Shown here piece by piece: positions 16,473 to 26,302 of a stretch of DNA of 64,000 nt (the stretch's first letter is position 1; each line of letters starts with the position of its first letter). Source of the DNA: Opitutaceae bacterium (GTDB lineage Bacteria > Verrucomicrobiota > Verrucomicrobiia > Opitutales > Opitutaceae). The notes below the pieces were generated by a model. It ran no database searches. It was not told the DNA's origin and saw only the letters and a list, made by a program, of their open reading frames with translations. Both the position numbers and the translations under genes were made by a program. The stretch is taken from contig JABTUS010000010.1 in the NCBI GenBank assembly GCA_015075305.1, positions 62,001-126,000 of the forward strand. The letters run 5' to 3'.

Positions 16473-17909
16473 ATGCCTTCAGAGGATCCACTTGCGTCAC
16501 ATCTGATTCCCGGCCCGGTGCGTGAGGCCCTGCGCTTTTCACCCGACAACGCCCCGCTGCTTTCATTCGCTGCGGACACGCTGCTGAAGCACGGTGCATT
16601 TCAGCAGGCGGAAATCGTGTTCAAGCGCGCGCTTCAGTTGCAGCCCGAATATCTCCAGGCGCACCTCGGCCTGGCCTCGGCCTTCTATCAACAGGGCAAA
16701 CACAGCGCGGCGCTCGTCATTGTCGAGGCGCTGACGGAGCCCCGGGATGCGCACGTCAAGGCGCTTCTGCTTCACGCCCGTCTCGTCCTCAAGGGTGGAG
16801 AGCGCGAACTTGCCGCGAAACTCTATCGCCGGGCGGTCTCCGCGGACCAGGAGGTCAAGGATGCGGAACTGGCGCTCAACTTCGCCCAGGTTTTTCCGAA
16901 CGAAAAGCTTCCGACAAGACCGGTCGGGTTGCGCGACTTGGTGACTGAAGAGCGTGAGGACGGCTCGCCGGAATCGGGTGGGAAGGACCAGGCCGAACGC
17001 GAGCGTCTTCCAATCGGCGACGCTCCCGCTCCCCGTGAAATCGACGTGGAGAAACCGGCGCTCACCTTCGACGACGTCGGTGGCATGGAGCAGATCAAGG
17101 AGGAGATCCGGCTGAAGATCATTCTCCCGCTCCAGCAGCCGGATCTCTACAAGGCCTACGGAAAAAAGGCGGGTGGGGGCATCCTGCTCTACGGTCCTCC
17201 GGGCTGCGGCAAGACCTTCCTCGCCCGCGCCACGGCCGGACAGGTGAACCTCAATTTCATCGCGGTTGGCATCAACGACGTCCTGGAGATGTGGATTGGG
17301 CAGAGTGAAAAGAACCTGCATGCGATTTTCGAGCAGGCCCGCCAGAGCCGCCCCTGTGTCCTGTTCTTCGACGAAGTCGACGCCCTCGGCGCCAACCGCT
17401 CGGACCTCCTGAAGAGCGGCGGACGTCAGCTCATCAACCAGTTTCTCAGCGAACTCGACGGCGTTCAGAGTTCGAACGAGGGCGTGCTCATCCTGGCGGC
17501 CACCAATGCGCCCTGGCACCTGGACGCCGCCTTCCGCAGGCCGGGTCGATTCGACCGGATCCTTTTCGTGCCGCCGCCGGATTTCGCGGCGCGGAGACAG
17601 ATCGTCAGCCTGCAGCTTGAGGGAAAGCCGACCGAAATGCTGGATGTCGACGTGATTGCCCGGAAGACGGATGGATTCTCCGGCGCCGACATCAAGGCGG
17701 TGGTGGATCTGGCCATCGAAGCCCGGCTCCGCGACGCGGTGAAAAGTGGACGCGTCAAGCCGCTGGTGGAGGGGGACATTCTTGCCGCGGTGAAGAAGCA
17801 CAGGCCGACGACGCGCGAGTGGTTCGACACCGCGCGCAACCACGCGCTCTATGCCAATCAAGGCGGACTCTACGACGACGTGCTCAATTTTCTAGGGGTG
17901 AAGAAGTGA
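16473..17909 (+). CDS. TPR-AAA ATPase of unknown function
   Basis: A 478-residue protein. Residues about 26-140 form three or four tetratricopeptide-like helical repeats. A charged linker (150-195) leads to a single AAA domain of the Cdc48/FtsH/katanin class: TFDDVGGMEQIKEEI (198-212), Walker A GPPGCGKT (241-248), Walker B LFFDE (297-301), sensor Asn 345 and the arginine-finger motif RRPGRFD (355-361). No protease domain follows. It probably remodels or unfolds a target recognised by the TPRs. The stop overlaps the next ATG (TGATG), so the two proteins are made together. The pair is not a system I can name. Confidence 0.88.
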   Translation: MPSEDPLASHLIPGPVREALRFSPDNAPLLSFAADTLLKHGAFQQAEIVFKRALQLQPEYLQAHLGLASAFYQQGKHSAALVIVEALTEPRDAHVKALLLHARLVLKGGERELAAKLYRRAVSADQEVKDAELALNFAQVFPNEKLPTRPVGLRDLVTEEREDGSPESGGKDQAERERLPIGDAPAPREIDVEKPALTFDDVGGMEQIKEEIRLKIILPLQQPDLYKAYGKKAGGGILLYGPPGCGKTFLARATAGQVNLNFIAVGINDVLEMWIGQSEKNLHAIFEQARQSRPCVLFFDEVDALGANRSDLLKSGGRQLINQFLSELDGVQSSNEGVLILAATNAPWHLDAAFRRPGRFDRILFVPPPDFAARRQIVSLQLEGKPTEMLDVDVIARKTDGFSGADIKAVVDLAIEARLRDAVKSGRVKPLVEGDILAAVKKHRPTTREWFDTARNHALYANQGGLYDDVLNFLGVKK

Positions 17910-19153
17910 TGAGCGTTCACCTCGCCCGCGCGGAGGTGCTCCTCGCACAATCCCGGCCCGGAGATGCCGAGCGCGAGGCGCGCCAGGCTCTCTCGCAGGA
18001 TCCTCAGAATGCATCCGCCCATGTCATCCTGGCCTTGTGCTGCGTGCACCAGAACCGGACGGAGGAGGCGCTTACAGAGTCCCGCGCGGCCGTGGGACTT
18101 TCGCCCGCGGATCCGAACGTTCATCGCATACTCAGTTTTGTTCTGCACCGGCTGGGTCGCCAGACGGAGGCACTGGCCTCCATCCAGGAGGCTCTGCGCC
18201 TGGATCCCAATGAGGCTGAATCCCACGTGCTGCGCTCGGCCATCTACTTTTCCCTTCGCAACTGGAAGCTGGCGTTGCAGTCGGCTGAGGAGGCGTTGGC
18301 GATCGATGCCGAGCATGTGGAAGCCGCAAACTTCCGGGCGATGGCCCTCACCCAGCTCGGGCGAAAGCAGGAGGCCGCTGAAACGGTTGACTTCGCGCTC
18401 AGCCGCGAACCCAACAACGCCCTTTCCCACGCCAACCAGGGCTGGAACTGCCTGCACAAGAATGATCCTCGCAAGGCGCAGATCCATTTTCGCGAGGCGT
18501 TGCGACTCAGTCCGGGACTGGAATATGCGCGCGAGGGCATGCTAGAGGCGCTCAAGGCACGCAATCCGGTCTATCGGCTGATGCTCGCCTATTATCTCTG
18601 GATCGGGCGCCAGAGCGGCTGGCTTCAGACTGCCTTCATTGTGGCGGTATTTTTCGGCGGACGCATCATCGGCGGCCTCTCCGAAAGTTATCCGAACCAG
18701 CAGTGGCTGTTCACCCCGCTGCTGGTGTTGTTTTTTCTGTTCATCTACCTCTCGTGGACCTCCCAGCCGCTGTTCAATCTCATGCTCCGGCTGGATCGAT
18801 TTGGACGACATGTGCTGTCGCCTGACCAGCGACACGGAAGCACGGTGTTCGGCATCGTCTTTGCCGCGCTGGTCGCCGCGGTTGCGGCCTGGCTCTACAC
18901 CGGTTCGGAAGAGATTGGTTTCGGTGCGGTGATCCTCGCGGTGCTCTCACTCGCCGTCGCCGCCACCTGGCTTCATCGCGCAAGGGTGCGCGTGTTCCTC
19001 GGTGCCGCCACGGCCGGCCTGGCTGTGCTTGGTGCCATCGCTATGCTGATGATTCACCGCGGCCATCCGATGGCGGTGTCGGCGCAGCAGGCCTTTTTCT
19101 TTGCCTTCATCATCTTCCAATTGATCGCCCTTGGATCGCGCTCCCGCGGCTGA
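17909..19153 (+). CDS. TPR-repeat membrane protein coupled to the AAA ATPase
   Basis: A 414-residue protein. Residues 1 to about 220 are tandem tetratricopeptide repeats; the pattern A..AL..DP......L recurs about every 34 residues (for example ALSQDPQNASAHVILALCC and ALRLDPNEAESHVLRSAIY). After residue 225 come about six hydrophobic helices with short loops. The start is the ATG inside TGATG at the end of the ATPase gene; an upstream in-frame start would overlap that gene by 90 bp. It likely tethers the TPR-AAA partner to the membrane (inference). Confidence 0.85.
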   Translation: MSVHLARAEVLLAQSRPGDAEREARQALSQDPQNASAHVILALCCVHQNRTEEALTESRAAVGLSPADPNVHRILSFVLHRLGRQTEALASIQEALRLDPNEAESHVLRSAIYFSLRNWKLALQSAEEALAIDAEHVEAANFRAMALTQLGRKQEAAETVDFALSREPNNALSHANQGWNCLHKNDPRKAQIHFREALRLSPGLEYAREGMLEALKARNPVYRLMLAYYLWIGRQSGWLQTAFIVAVFFGGRIIGGLSESYPNQQWLFTPLLVLFFLFIYLSWTSQPLFNLMLRLDRFGRHVLSPDQRHGSTVFGIVFAALVAAVAAWLYTGSEEIGFGAVILAVLSLAVAATWLHRARVRVFLGAATAGLAVLGAIAMLMIHRGHPMAVSAQQAFFFAFIIFQLIALGSRSRG

Positions 19154-19165
19154 GCCGCTGGCGGG

Positions 19166-20320
19166 CTACCGCAGCGCCAGGGCTTTTCGCAGGACGGGCT
19201 CCATGACATCGGCCTGGCGCATGAATCCGAGGTCGCTCGCATGGGAGCCGTCGACGGCTCCGTCCGCATCGTCTCCATAGAGGTGGTCTCCGGAAATGTA
19301 GAACAGGTTGCTCACGCCCTCCTTGAGCAGTCCGTCGTACGCCGCGCGCAGCGCCGCGTGATTCTCATCGTGGAATCGCTTCTTGTTCGGAGTGATCCAC
19401 TCATTGGAGAAGCGCCGGTCCTCGACGAGAACGATGGGCGTCGTCGCCTTGACCGCTCGGATCTGTCTCACAAGCGGAGCGGTCCTTTCGGTGACCATTC
19501 CGGGAGTCATGTTCGGCAGGCAGTCGATGACGTACACCGCAGCATCGATCCGGGTAAGGCAGTCCCCCACGGCCGTATCCATGCGGCCATTACCGGAGAA
19601 GCCGAGATTGACCACCGGGCGGTCGAAACGCCGGCCGAGGATCGCGGTATGGACCATGCCGGGACGCGAGGCGCAGGCCCCGTGCGTGATGGAGGTTCCA
19701 TAGAAGACGATGGGTTTCCGTCGCGGCGCGAGCGGTTCAAAGCGGGAGCCGGCGGGGACGCCGATCCTGAGGAACTCGACCCCATTGTAGAGAGGCAGGT
19801 AGGCCGCGTATTCGCGGAGCCCGGGCATCAGGTCCTTGATGACCTCAACTTTGACCTCCTGGGTTGCGGGCCTTGTGACATTGACCCATCTCCAGTGACC
19901 CTTCGCATCCCGGGCATAGAAATCCACGCCGCTTACGCCTGTGGCCGGCATGTGTGCCATGGCCAGCCTGTCCTTGGAGAGCAGGTAGTGAACGTGAAGC
20001 GAGGATGCGTCCGTCTTGAAGCGCACAACCATGCCGGCGGAGTCCCGGCTCAGATTCCATACGTTCTTCGTGACTTCCGCCTCGGCGGATGCCGGCAGGC
20101 GGTCGAACCAGCGGAGGCGTTTCTCGTCGACGAACTCGCGGCCCTCGGCGCCCCACGTCGTGACGTCATGCCATTCCACCCCTGCCGCGGCGTCCTTTCC
20201 CGCACCCATGCTCGGGTCGGCTTTTGAGACATCGGCGGCCTTCTGCGTTGTTGTCTGCGCGGGCAGGGAGGCCGACAGGCATAGCAAGGCTGCAAGCAGG
20301 AGGAATCGGGTTTGTTTCAT
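19166..20320 (-). CDS. Secreted SGNH/GDSL-type hydrolase
   Basis: A 384-residue protein starting with a signal peptide (MKQTRFLLLAALLCLSAS, cut after LPAQ). The middle has an N-terminal beta-rich accessory region (residues 60-180), then the SGNH block I VFYGTSITHGACASRPG, with the nucleophile Ser in GTSITHG; NLGFSGNGRMD supplies the block III-like Gly-Asn pair; the late DGSHASDLGF carries the catalytic Asp/His pair. Likely an esterase on plant or bacterial polysaccharide. The ATG at 20320 is chosen because it begins the signal peptide. Terminates 12 bp from the convergent TPR gene. Confidence 0.88.
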   Translation of the reverse strand: MKQTRFLLLAALLCLSASLPAQTTTQKAADVSKADPSMGAGKDAAAGVEWHDVTTWGAEGREFVDEKRLRWFDRLPASAEAEVTKNVWNLSRDSAGMVVRFKTDASSLHVHYLLSKDRLAMAHMPATGVSGVDFYARDAKGHWRWVNVTRPATQEVKVEVIKDLMPGLREYAAYLPLYNGVEFLRIGVPAGSRFEPLAPRRKPIVFYGTSITHGACASRPGMVHTAILGRRFDRPVVNLGFSGNGRMDTAVGDCLTRIDAAVYVIDCLPNMTPGMVTERTAPLVRQIRAVKATTPIVLVEDRRFSNEWITPNKKRFHDENHAALRAAYDGLLKEGVSNLFYISGDHLYGDDADGAVDGSHASDLGFMRQADVMEPVLRKALALR

Positions 20321-20415
20321 GGAAGGGAGTGGAGTTGAGGAACCGGACATTCGGGAAATCCTGAAGATGCAAAACCGACGGCGGGTCGCGAGACCGCAGT
20401 TTGTCGTGCAAGTGA

Positions 20416-22455
20416 TTATCGGGCCTGTGCCGCAGTGGCGGCGGGTTCGATCAACCGCTCCGACGGCTCGCGCCAGGCTAGAAGGCGAAGTGCATTGAGC
20501 ACCACGACGACGGTGCTGCCTTCATGAAAGACGACCGCGACGCTCAAGGGAATGGCGCCGGCTGCAGAGGCGAGGATGAGCAGGATGATGACTCCCAGGG
20601 CAATGCCCAGGTTCTGCTTGATGATGCGATTGCTGGCCCGGCTCAGACCGATGGCGTAGGGCAGCTTGGCAAGGTCGTCACCCATCAGGGCGACATCGGC
20701 GGTCTCGATGGCCACCGCCGTGCCGGCGCCCCCCATCGCCACGCCGATCGTGGCGGCGGCCAGCGCGGGCGCATCGTTGACTCCGTCCCCTACCATGGCA
20801 ATCGCGCCGTGCTTCTTCTCCCAGTCCTGGATCAACGCGAGTTTCGCCCCTGGCAGCAGTTCGGACTGCACCTCGTGAATTCCCAGTGCTTGCGCGACCC
20901 GTTTCGCGACGGATGCGTTGTCGCCGGTCAGCATGATGCGGTGCTCGATTCCCAGCGCCTGCAAGCGCCGGAGCGCGGGTCCGGCGGAGGCGCGCGGCTG
21001 GTCGGCGAGGCCGATCACGCCGAGAAAAGCACCGTCGCGTTGCACAATCACCGTTGTCATTCCCGCTCCCTCCAGGCGTCCCACGATCTGCTTCAGCGGC
21101 GAAGAAGGACCGGCATGGGCGTCGCCTGAAAATGCGCGCAGAGCACCGAGAACGACGGACTCGCCATCCACGTCAGCCTGAATCCCGCGGCCGGCCAGAT
21201 TCTCGATCCGGCTCGCATGGGGAAATGCCAGACCCCGGGCCTTCGTGTGGCGAACGATGGCGACAGCCAGGGGATGGCTTGACTGTTCTTCAACAGCTGC
21301 GGCGATGCGAAGCACCTCCTCTTCGGAGGAGCCGGGAAAAACCACTATCTCAATCACGGAAAACTGGCCCGTGGTCAGCGTGCCCGTCTTGTCCAGGGCG
21401 ACGGACTGCAATCGCCCCAGATTTTCCAGATGCACCCCGCCCTTGATGAGGATGCCGCGCCGGGCGGCCTGGGCGACGCCTGCGAGAACCGCCGCCGGAG
21501 TTCCCAGCGCGAGCGCGCAGGGCGACGCCGCAACCAGCAGCAGCATGCCGCGGTAGAAGCTGTCGGCCCAAGCCCATTGCAGCAGCAGCGGGGGCAGGAC
21601 TATGACCAGAAGTGTTCCCAGGAGGACGATGGGAACGAACCACTGGGTGAAGCGCTCGGTCAGCCGCTGCGTCGGGCTCTGCTGATGCTGAGCCTCGGTG
21701 ACGAGATGCATGACGCGGGCGAGAGTGTTGTCGGCAGCCAGCCTTGTGGTCCGCACATCGAGCGCATTGTCCTGATTGATCGTGCCGGCGAAAACGCTGT
21801 CGCCGGGCTCGCGCGTCACGGGCACACTTTCCCCGGTGATCGCGCTCTGATCGAGGCTGCTCGTGCCTTCGGCGACCACCCCGTCCACCGGAACGCGGTC
21901 ACCGGGGCGGACTACAACGATCTCGTCGATCGCCACATCTTCGACGGGAATTTCGACAAGCCTGCCGGACCGTCGGACATGGGCGGTTGTCGGCATGAGT
22001 TTGCCGAGTTCGCCAACCGCGTTGCGCGCGCGATCGAGCGCGTAGTGCTCGCCGGCGTGTCCGAGTGAGAAAAGGAAGAGCAGAAACGCACCCTCCGCCC
22101 ACTTCCCGAGAATGGCGGCGCCGGCGGCGGCCGCGAGCATGAGGATGTCGGTGTCGAACCTTCCGCGCAGCAGCATCGGAAATGCGCTGCGGGCCACATC
22201 GAGGCCGCCGGCGAGGTACGAGGCGATGTAGAGCGTCAGGGCGACCACTCCCGGAAGCCCCGCGAATTTCACGCCGAAGAATGCGATGACCAGGGTGATG
22301 CCGGATATGGCCACCATGATCACCGCCCACTTTTCGCGCAGCCCCGATGGGAGGATTTCGGGCGCCATCTCGCACGCATGGCCCGCGCCATGCGAGTGAC
22401 TCCGGGCGGCACTCCGCCCCGTTGAATCCGGAACGGGGGAAACCGGGGTGCTCAT
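20416..22455 (-). CDS. P1B-4-type heavy-metal ATPase
   Basis: A 679-residue P-type ATPase. TGES (208-211) is in the actuator domain, the phosphorylation motif DKTGT starts at D355, and GDGVNDAPAL is near the C-terminal hinge. The ion motif is SPC (311-313), not the CPC of Cu/Zn/Cd pumps, and the last membrane region has HEGST (644-648). SPC plus HEGG/S-T is the signature of P1B-4 pumps (CoaT, CtpD), which export Co, Fe or similar ions. The N-terminus has a short His-rich segment (19-26) instead of a metal-binding ferredoxin-like domain. Confidence 0.9.
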   Translation of the reverse strand: MSTPVSPVPDSTGRSAARSHSHGAGHACEMAPEILPSGLREKWAVIMVAISGITLVIAFFGVKFAGLPGVVALTLYIASYLAGGLDVARSAFPMLLRGRFDTDILMLAAAAGAAILGKWAEGAFLLFLFSLGHAGEHYALDRARNAVGELGKLMPTTAHVRRSGRLVEIPVEDVAIDEIVVVRPGDRVPVDGVVAEGTSSLDQSAITGESVPVTREPGDSVFAGTINQDNALDVRTTRLAADNTLARVMHLVTEAQHQQSPTQRLTERFTQWFVPIVLLGTLLVIVLPPLLLQWAWADSFYRGMLLLVAASPCALALGTPAAVLAGVAQAARRGILIKGGVHLENLGRLQSVALDKTGTLTTGQFSVIEIVVFPGSSEEEVLRIAAAVEEQSSHPLAVAIVRHTKARGLAFPHASRIENLAGRGIQADVDGESVVLGALRAFSGDAHAGPSSPLKQIVGRLEGAGMTTVIVQRDGAFLGVIGLADQPRASAGPALRRLQALGIEHRIMLTGDNASVAKRVAQALGIHEVQSELLPGAKLALIQDWEKKHGAIAMVGDGVNDAPALAAATIGVAMGGAGTAVAIETADVALMGDDLAKLPYAIGLSRASNRIIKQNLGIALGVIILLILASAAGAIPLSVAVVFHEGSTVVVVLNALRLLAWREPSERLIEPAATAAQAR

Positions 22456-22515
22456 GGTGAAGTCATGGGCACACTGGAGGCGCGGTGCGAATGTCTCTGG
22501 TGGAGGAAACCGGCA

Positions 22516-24021
22516 TCAAATGGCCAGCTGCGGACGTGTCGGCTCGGGCCAGTCGACGTGGAAGAATTTTCCACGGGGCTGGTCGACGCGCTCGTAGGTG
22601 TGCGCACCGAAGTAGTCGCGCTGCGCCTGGAGCAGGTTGGCGGGCAGGCGGGCGGAGCGGTAGCTGTCGTAGTAGGCGAGAGCCGACGCGAAGGTCGGCG
22701 CCGGCACGCCGCATTCTGCCGCGAGCGACACGACCCTGCGCCAGTTCTCCTGCGCCTTGCGCACGGTCTTGTTGAAATAGGGATCGAGCAGCAGGTTCGC
22801 GAGGGCGGGATTGCGGGCATAGGCCTCGGTGATCTTCTGCAGGAAGGCGGCGCGGATGATGCATCCGCCGCGCCAGATCTGGGCGATCTCGCCGAAGTTG
22901 AGCTTCCACCCGTATTCCTTCTGCGCGGTGCGCATGAGCTGGAAACCCTGCGCGTACGAGCAGATTTTCGAGCAGTACAGCGCGTCGCGAATCGCCTCGA
23001 TCAGCGCCTTTTTCGCACCGCGGTATTTCTTCCCCGGACCCTTGAGGATCTTCGCCGCGGCGACGCGCTCCTCCTTGATGGCGGAAATGCATCGGGCGAA
23101 AACCGATTCCGCGATCGTCGGCGCGGGGACGCCCATGTCGAGCGCGTTTACCGAGGTCCACTTGCCCGTGCCTTTCTGGCCGGCTGTGTCGAGAACGACA
23201 TCGACAAAGGCCTTCCGCTTTGTGACGGGATCCTTCTGCTTGAGGATGTCGGCGGTGATCTCAATCAGGAAGCTGTCGAGCGTGCCGCGATTCCATTCGG
23301 AAAAGATTTCGCCCATTTCCGCGGGCTTGAGTCCGAGCAGGCCCTGCATCAGCGCATAGGCCTCACAGATCATCTGCATGTCACCATACTCGATGCCATT
23401 GTGGACCATCTTCACATAGTGGCCCGCGCCGTTTTCGCCGATGTAGGTCGTGCACGGCACGCCGCCCTTGACCGGCTGTCCGGGTTTGGCTCCGGGTATC
23501 GGCTTGCCCGTCTTGGCGTCTACCTTGGCGGCCACCGCTTCCCAGATCGGCTTGAGTTCCTTCCATGCGGCAGGATCGCAGCCCGGCATGAGGGAAGGGC
23601 CGAATCGCGCACCCTCCTCGCCTCCGGACACGCCCGAGCCGATGAAGCGGAGACCCTTTTCCTTCAGCGCTTTTTCACGGCGGATGGTGTCGGTCCACAG
23701 GGCATTGCCGCCGTCGATGATGATGTCGTCCTTTTCGAGCAGCGGCACCAGGCCGTCGATCACGGCGTCGGTGGCCTTGCCGGCCTGGACAAGAATGACC
23801 GCCTTGCGCGGGCGGGAGAGGGATTGAACAAACTCCTCCAGCGTGCGGGTGCCCACCAGTCCGCCAGGGGTGTTGGGATTGTCGGCGACGAATTTGTCCG
23901 TCTTTTCAGTGGTGCGGTTGAACACCGAGATCTGAAAGCCGTGGTCGGCGATGTTGAGCGCGAGGTTCTGACCCATGACCGCCAGGCCAATGAGTCCAAT
24001 ATCGGAGTGTGACTTGGGCAT
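22516..24021 (-). CDS. gnd: 6-phosphogluconate dehydrogenase (decarboxylating)
   Basis: A 501-residue enzyme of the oxidative pentose phosphate pathway that converts 6-phosphogluconate to ribulose 5-phosphate, making NADPH and CO2. The NADP-binding fold opens at [16 protein letters not shown] (8-23). The substrate signature [21 protein letters not shown], the catalytic Lys in [15 protein letters not shown] and the C-terminal HVDWPEP tail are all present. Start at 24021 (MPKSHSDIG) matches family length; upstream ATGs lack an RBS. Not obviously co-transcribed with its neighbours. Confidence 0.97.
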   Translation of the reverse strand: MPKSHSDIGLIGLAVMGQNLALNIADHGFQISVFNRTTEKTDKFVADNPNTPGGLVGTRTLEEFVQSLSRPRKAVILVQAGKATDAVIDGLVPLLEKDDIIIDGGNALWTDTIRREKALKEKGLRFIGSGVSGGEEGARFGPSLMPGCDPAAWKELKPIWEAVAAKVDAKTGKPIPGAKPGQPVKGGVPCTTYIGENGAGHYVKMVHNGIEYGDMQMICEAYALMQGLLGLKPAEMGEIFSEWNRGTLDSFLIEITADILKQKDPVTKRKAFVDVVLDTAGQKGTGKWTSVNALDMGVPAPTIAESVFARCISAIKEERVAAAKILKGPGKKYRGAKKALIEAIRDALYCSKICSYAQGFQLMRTAQKEYGWKLNFGEIAQIWRGGCIIRAAFLQKITEAYARNPALANLLLDPYFNKTVRKAQENWRRVVSLAAECGVPAPTFASALAYYDSYRSARLPANLLQAQRDYFGAHTYERVDQPRGKFFHVDWPEPTRPQLAI

Positions 24022-24107
24022 ACGCGAGTCTGCGAGCATGGCAGGCCGCGGAGGCCCGGCCAATCCCAATCTGTAGCACCCCGATGAGCGTTAAGTCGCG
24101 ACCCGTC

Positions 24108-24410
24108 TCAAAGTTTCGTGTCCCGTTTCTGAACCTCGTTGTAGTTCACCTTGCTCGGGAAGAACGGTGCAATCTTGGATATGACGGGAGAGAGAAACTT
24201 GGGTTCGTTGCGATTGTAAATCCACTGGAAACCCACGATGGCAAGAGCCGCGACGCCGATGATGGTGAGCCATATTTTATTGGCACCCTGAAGTTTGCGC
24301 AGGATGATCACCAGTGCGGCGATGATTGCGACGCCGATCGCGGCAAATTTCCAGACATCCGTCGGGATGTCCTTGAGGCGCGAAAGAGCTCCGGCTGCGA
24401 GAAAGTGCAT
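24108..24410 (-). CDS. Hypothetical small membrane protein
   Basis: A 100-residue protein from the chosen start (a longer in-frame start is at 24527). It has two hydrophobic helices (about residues 22-40 and 48-64) and then a charged tail with KFLSPVISKIAPFFPSKVNYNEVQKRD. No family recognised and no clear Shine-Dalgarno. It is upstream of gnd on the same strand, 86 bp away. Confidence 0.5.
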   Translation of the reverse strand: MHFLAAGALSRLKDIPTDVWKFAAIGVAIIAALVIILRKLQGANKIWLTIIGVAALAIVGFQWIYNRNEPKFLSPVISKIAPFFPSKVNYNEVQKRDTKL

Positions 24411-24613
24411 GGGACTGTTGGAAAAAGGCGTCGATCGAACGAAGTCGCCGATGACCAAGGTCTGCCAATATGCACTGACCCCGGCACCTGCTACCCTCGA
24501 ATCGGCGCAATGGTCGGTCGCGAACACACTGAATGCCGTTTCACAGATTATTTAACCGGGGGGTGCGCTCAGTGCGAAGCCTCCTCCTCATCCGCAAGGT
24601 CGGCCCGCCTTAT

Positions 24614-24629
24614 GTATCACATATAATAC
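24614..24629 (+). promoter_or_regulatory. Candidate hipBA promoter and operator
   Basis: A TATAAT -10 hexamer (24622-24627) is overlapped by the imperfect inverted repeat GTAT-N8-ATAC (24614-24629), about 50 bp upstream of the hipB ATG. No good -35 is visible. HipB-like repressors usually bind such repeats over their own promoter, so autorepression is plausible. Confidence 0.35.
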
Positions 24630-24680
24630 AAAAACTTGATTTCGGGATACAATCACCCAAAAGTGCATCGCATACAAAAC

Positions 24681-24995
24681 ATGGATTTTGTTGAAGCCGG
24701 CATTCTTATCCGCGATGCAAGACGTACGGCAGGCATGACCCAAGAGGCGCTGGCGAAGCGTCTGCGCATGAGTCGATCCACGATTTCCCAACTTGAAAAT
24801 GGCATGATCGCCGAATTGGGGGTGCGAAAACTCGCGCGGATCTGCGAGCGGCTTGGCCTCGAAATAACCGTGCGCCCGCGAAATCCCCGGCTGACTTTGC
24901 ACGAAGCTTACGCGCGCAATCGCAAGGAGCGGCAGGCCGCGTTCAAGGAAACCGACGCCACGCTCGCCAAGTTAACCCCAGTCCAGCATGGCTAA
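24681..24995 (+). CDS. hipB: HipB-like antitoxin/XRE repressor
   Basis: A 104-residue XRE-family DNA-binding protein. Residues 7-61 form the helix-turn-helix (IRDARRTAGMTQEALAKRLR, then STISQLENG as recognition region), followed by a charged C-terminal tail. It immediately precedes a HipA kinase gene, whose ATG lies 8 bp inside this gene, the usual hipBA arrangement. It should bind and neutralise HipA and repress the operon. The ATG at 24681 is preferred to an upstream 24636 start because it matches family length; no strong RBS is seen. Confidence 0.88.
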   Translation: MDFVEAGILIRDARRTAGMTQEALAKRLRMSRSTISQLENGMIAELGVRKLARICERLGLEITVRPRNPRLTLHEAYARNRKERQAAFKETDATLAKLTPVQHG

Positions 24996-26226
24996 TGTGT
25001 TCGTAAATCGTGTGCCGGTTGGGGTTCTGGCCCGGGAAGAGCCGGCAAACCGGTTCACATATGCCTCCCGCGTCACGCCGTCCCAAGCCGTTTCGCTGCT
25101 CATGCCCATCGGCCCCGGCCCGTATTACGCAGAGCGAGCCGCCGTGCTTCACCCGATTTTTGATATGAGTCTCCCGGAGGGAACCCTCCGAGAGGCACTC
25201 GGCAATATGTTCGCCAAAGTGCTGCCCGTGTTTGACGATCTGGCTCTGCTGGAGGTCGTTGGCCGCTCGCTGATCGGGAGACTTCGCTTTGGCGTGTCAG
25301 CCGCGGAATTGGACGAAGTTCCCGCCCAGAATCTCTCGGATTTGCTTGCTTATCGCGGCACCGGCGACCTTTTCCGTGATTTGCTGGAGCGTTATGCACG
25401 TTATTCTGGCGTGTCAGGTGTGCAGCCCAAGTTGCTCTTGCGCGACAACGGCAGCCTGCGCGTGGACGAATGCAGCCCCATCGAGGGTGAGCGCATCATG
25501 ACGCACGGGACTACCCACCTGCTCAAGGCTTTCGAGGCGGCCAGGTATCCAGCTCTCGCCGCCAACGAATACCATTGTTTGCAGGCTGCGAGAACGGCCG
25601 GTCTATCGGTTCCGCCTGTGCAGATTTCCGCCGACGGGCGGATGTTGGTGATCGAGCGCTTTGACCGTAAAGCCGACGGCTCCTACCTGGCGTTCGAGGA
25701 TGGGTGCGCTCTCGATGGTCGCCTGTCCCGCGAGAAATACGAAGGCTCATATGAGCAACTGGTCCCAACGCTGGCATCGGCGCTGCAGGATCCCGATGCC
25801 ATTCAAAGTGGGCTCGCACAGTTTTTCCGCTCGTTGGTGTTCTCCATCGCGGTCCGCAACGGCGATGCCCACAGGAAGAACTTCGGTGTGCTGTACGACG
25901 ATGCCACGGGGCCAGTGTCGCTGGCGCCAACTTACGATGTCGCAACCACGGTGGTCTATGTGCCGAAGGACAGCCTGGCTTTGACGCTGGAAGGATCCAA
26001 ACGTTGGCCCGAATATGGAAAACTCCAGCGATTCGGTGTGCAACGATGCCGGCTGACTGCGGCGGCGGCACAAGCGATCATAGCGGAAGTCGTGGACGCG
26101 GTCGCGACTGCCGCAGACCGACTCGATGCCAAAGCCATTCCCGGATCGGCAGAGACCGTCGAACAGATGCGCCGTGTTTGGAGAGAAGGCGTGGCGTCAT
26201 TGCGCAAGGCGGCCACCTCGTCGTAG
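24988..26226 (+). CDS. hipA: HipA-type serine/threonine kinase toxin
   Basis: A 412-residue HipA-family kinase. Seen are the N-terminal subdomain (1-95), SGVSGVQPKLLL (140-151) as the P-loop-like ATP region, VIERFDR (221-227), the catalytic loop NGDAHRKNF (291-299; Asp 293 and Asn 298) and the metal-binding Asp in PTYDVAT (315-321). In E. coli HipA phosphorylates glutamyl-tRNA synthetase and induces dormancy; relatives target other proteins. All key catalytic residues look intact, so the toxin is probably active. Confidence 0.93.
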   Translation: MANVFVNRVPVGVLAREEPANRFTYASRVTPSQAVSLLMPIGPGPYYAERAAVLHPIFDMSLPEGTLREALGNMFAKVLPVFDDLALLEVVGRSLIGRLRFGVSAAELDEVPAQNLSDLLAYRGTGDLFRDLLERYARYSGVSGVQPKLLLRDNGSLRVDECSPIEGERIMTHGTTHLLKAFEAARYPALAANEYHCLQAARTAGLSVPPVQISADGRMLVIERFDRKADGSYLAFEDGCALDGRLSREKYEGSYEQLVPTLASALQDPDAIQSGLAQFFRSLVFSIAVRNGDAHRKNFGVLYDDATGPVSLAPTYDVATTVVYVPKDSLALTLEGSKRWPEYGKLQRFGVQRCRLTAAAAQAIIAEVVDAVATAADRLDAKAIPGSAETVEQMRRVWREGVASLRKAATSS

Positions 26227-26302
26227 AGCCCAGCCCTTGTTTTCTTGTCCCTGCCGCAACGCTTCTTTACGCATTCAAGCCTCCTCCAACCCAGGGCCAC
26301 TC

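Noticed and set aside
16563-17861. 432-codon minus-strand frame opposite the AAA ATPase
   Set aside because: Antisense to a gene with intact Walker motifs; no recognisable protein features.
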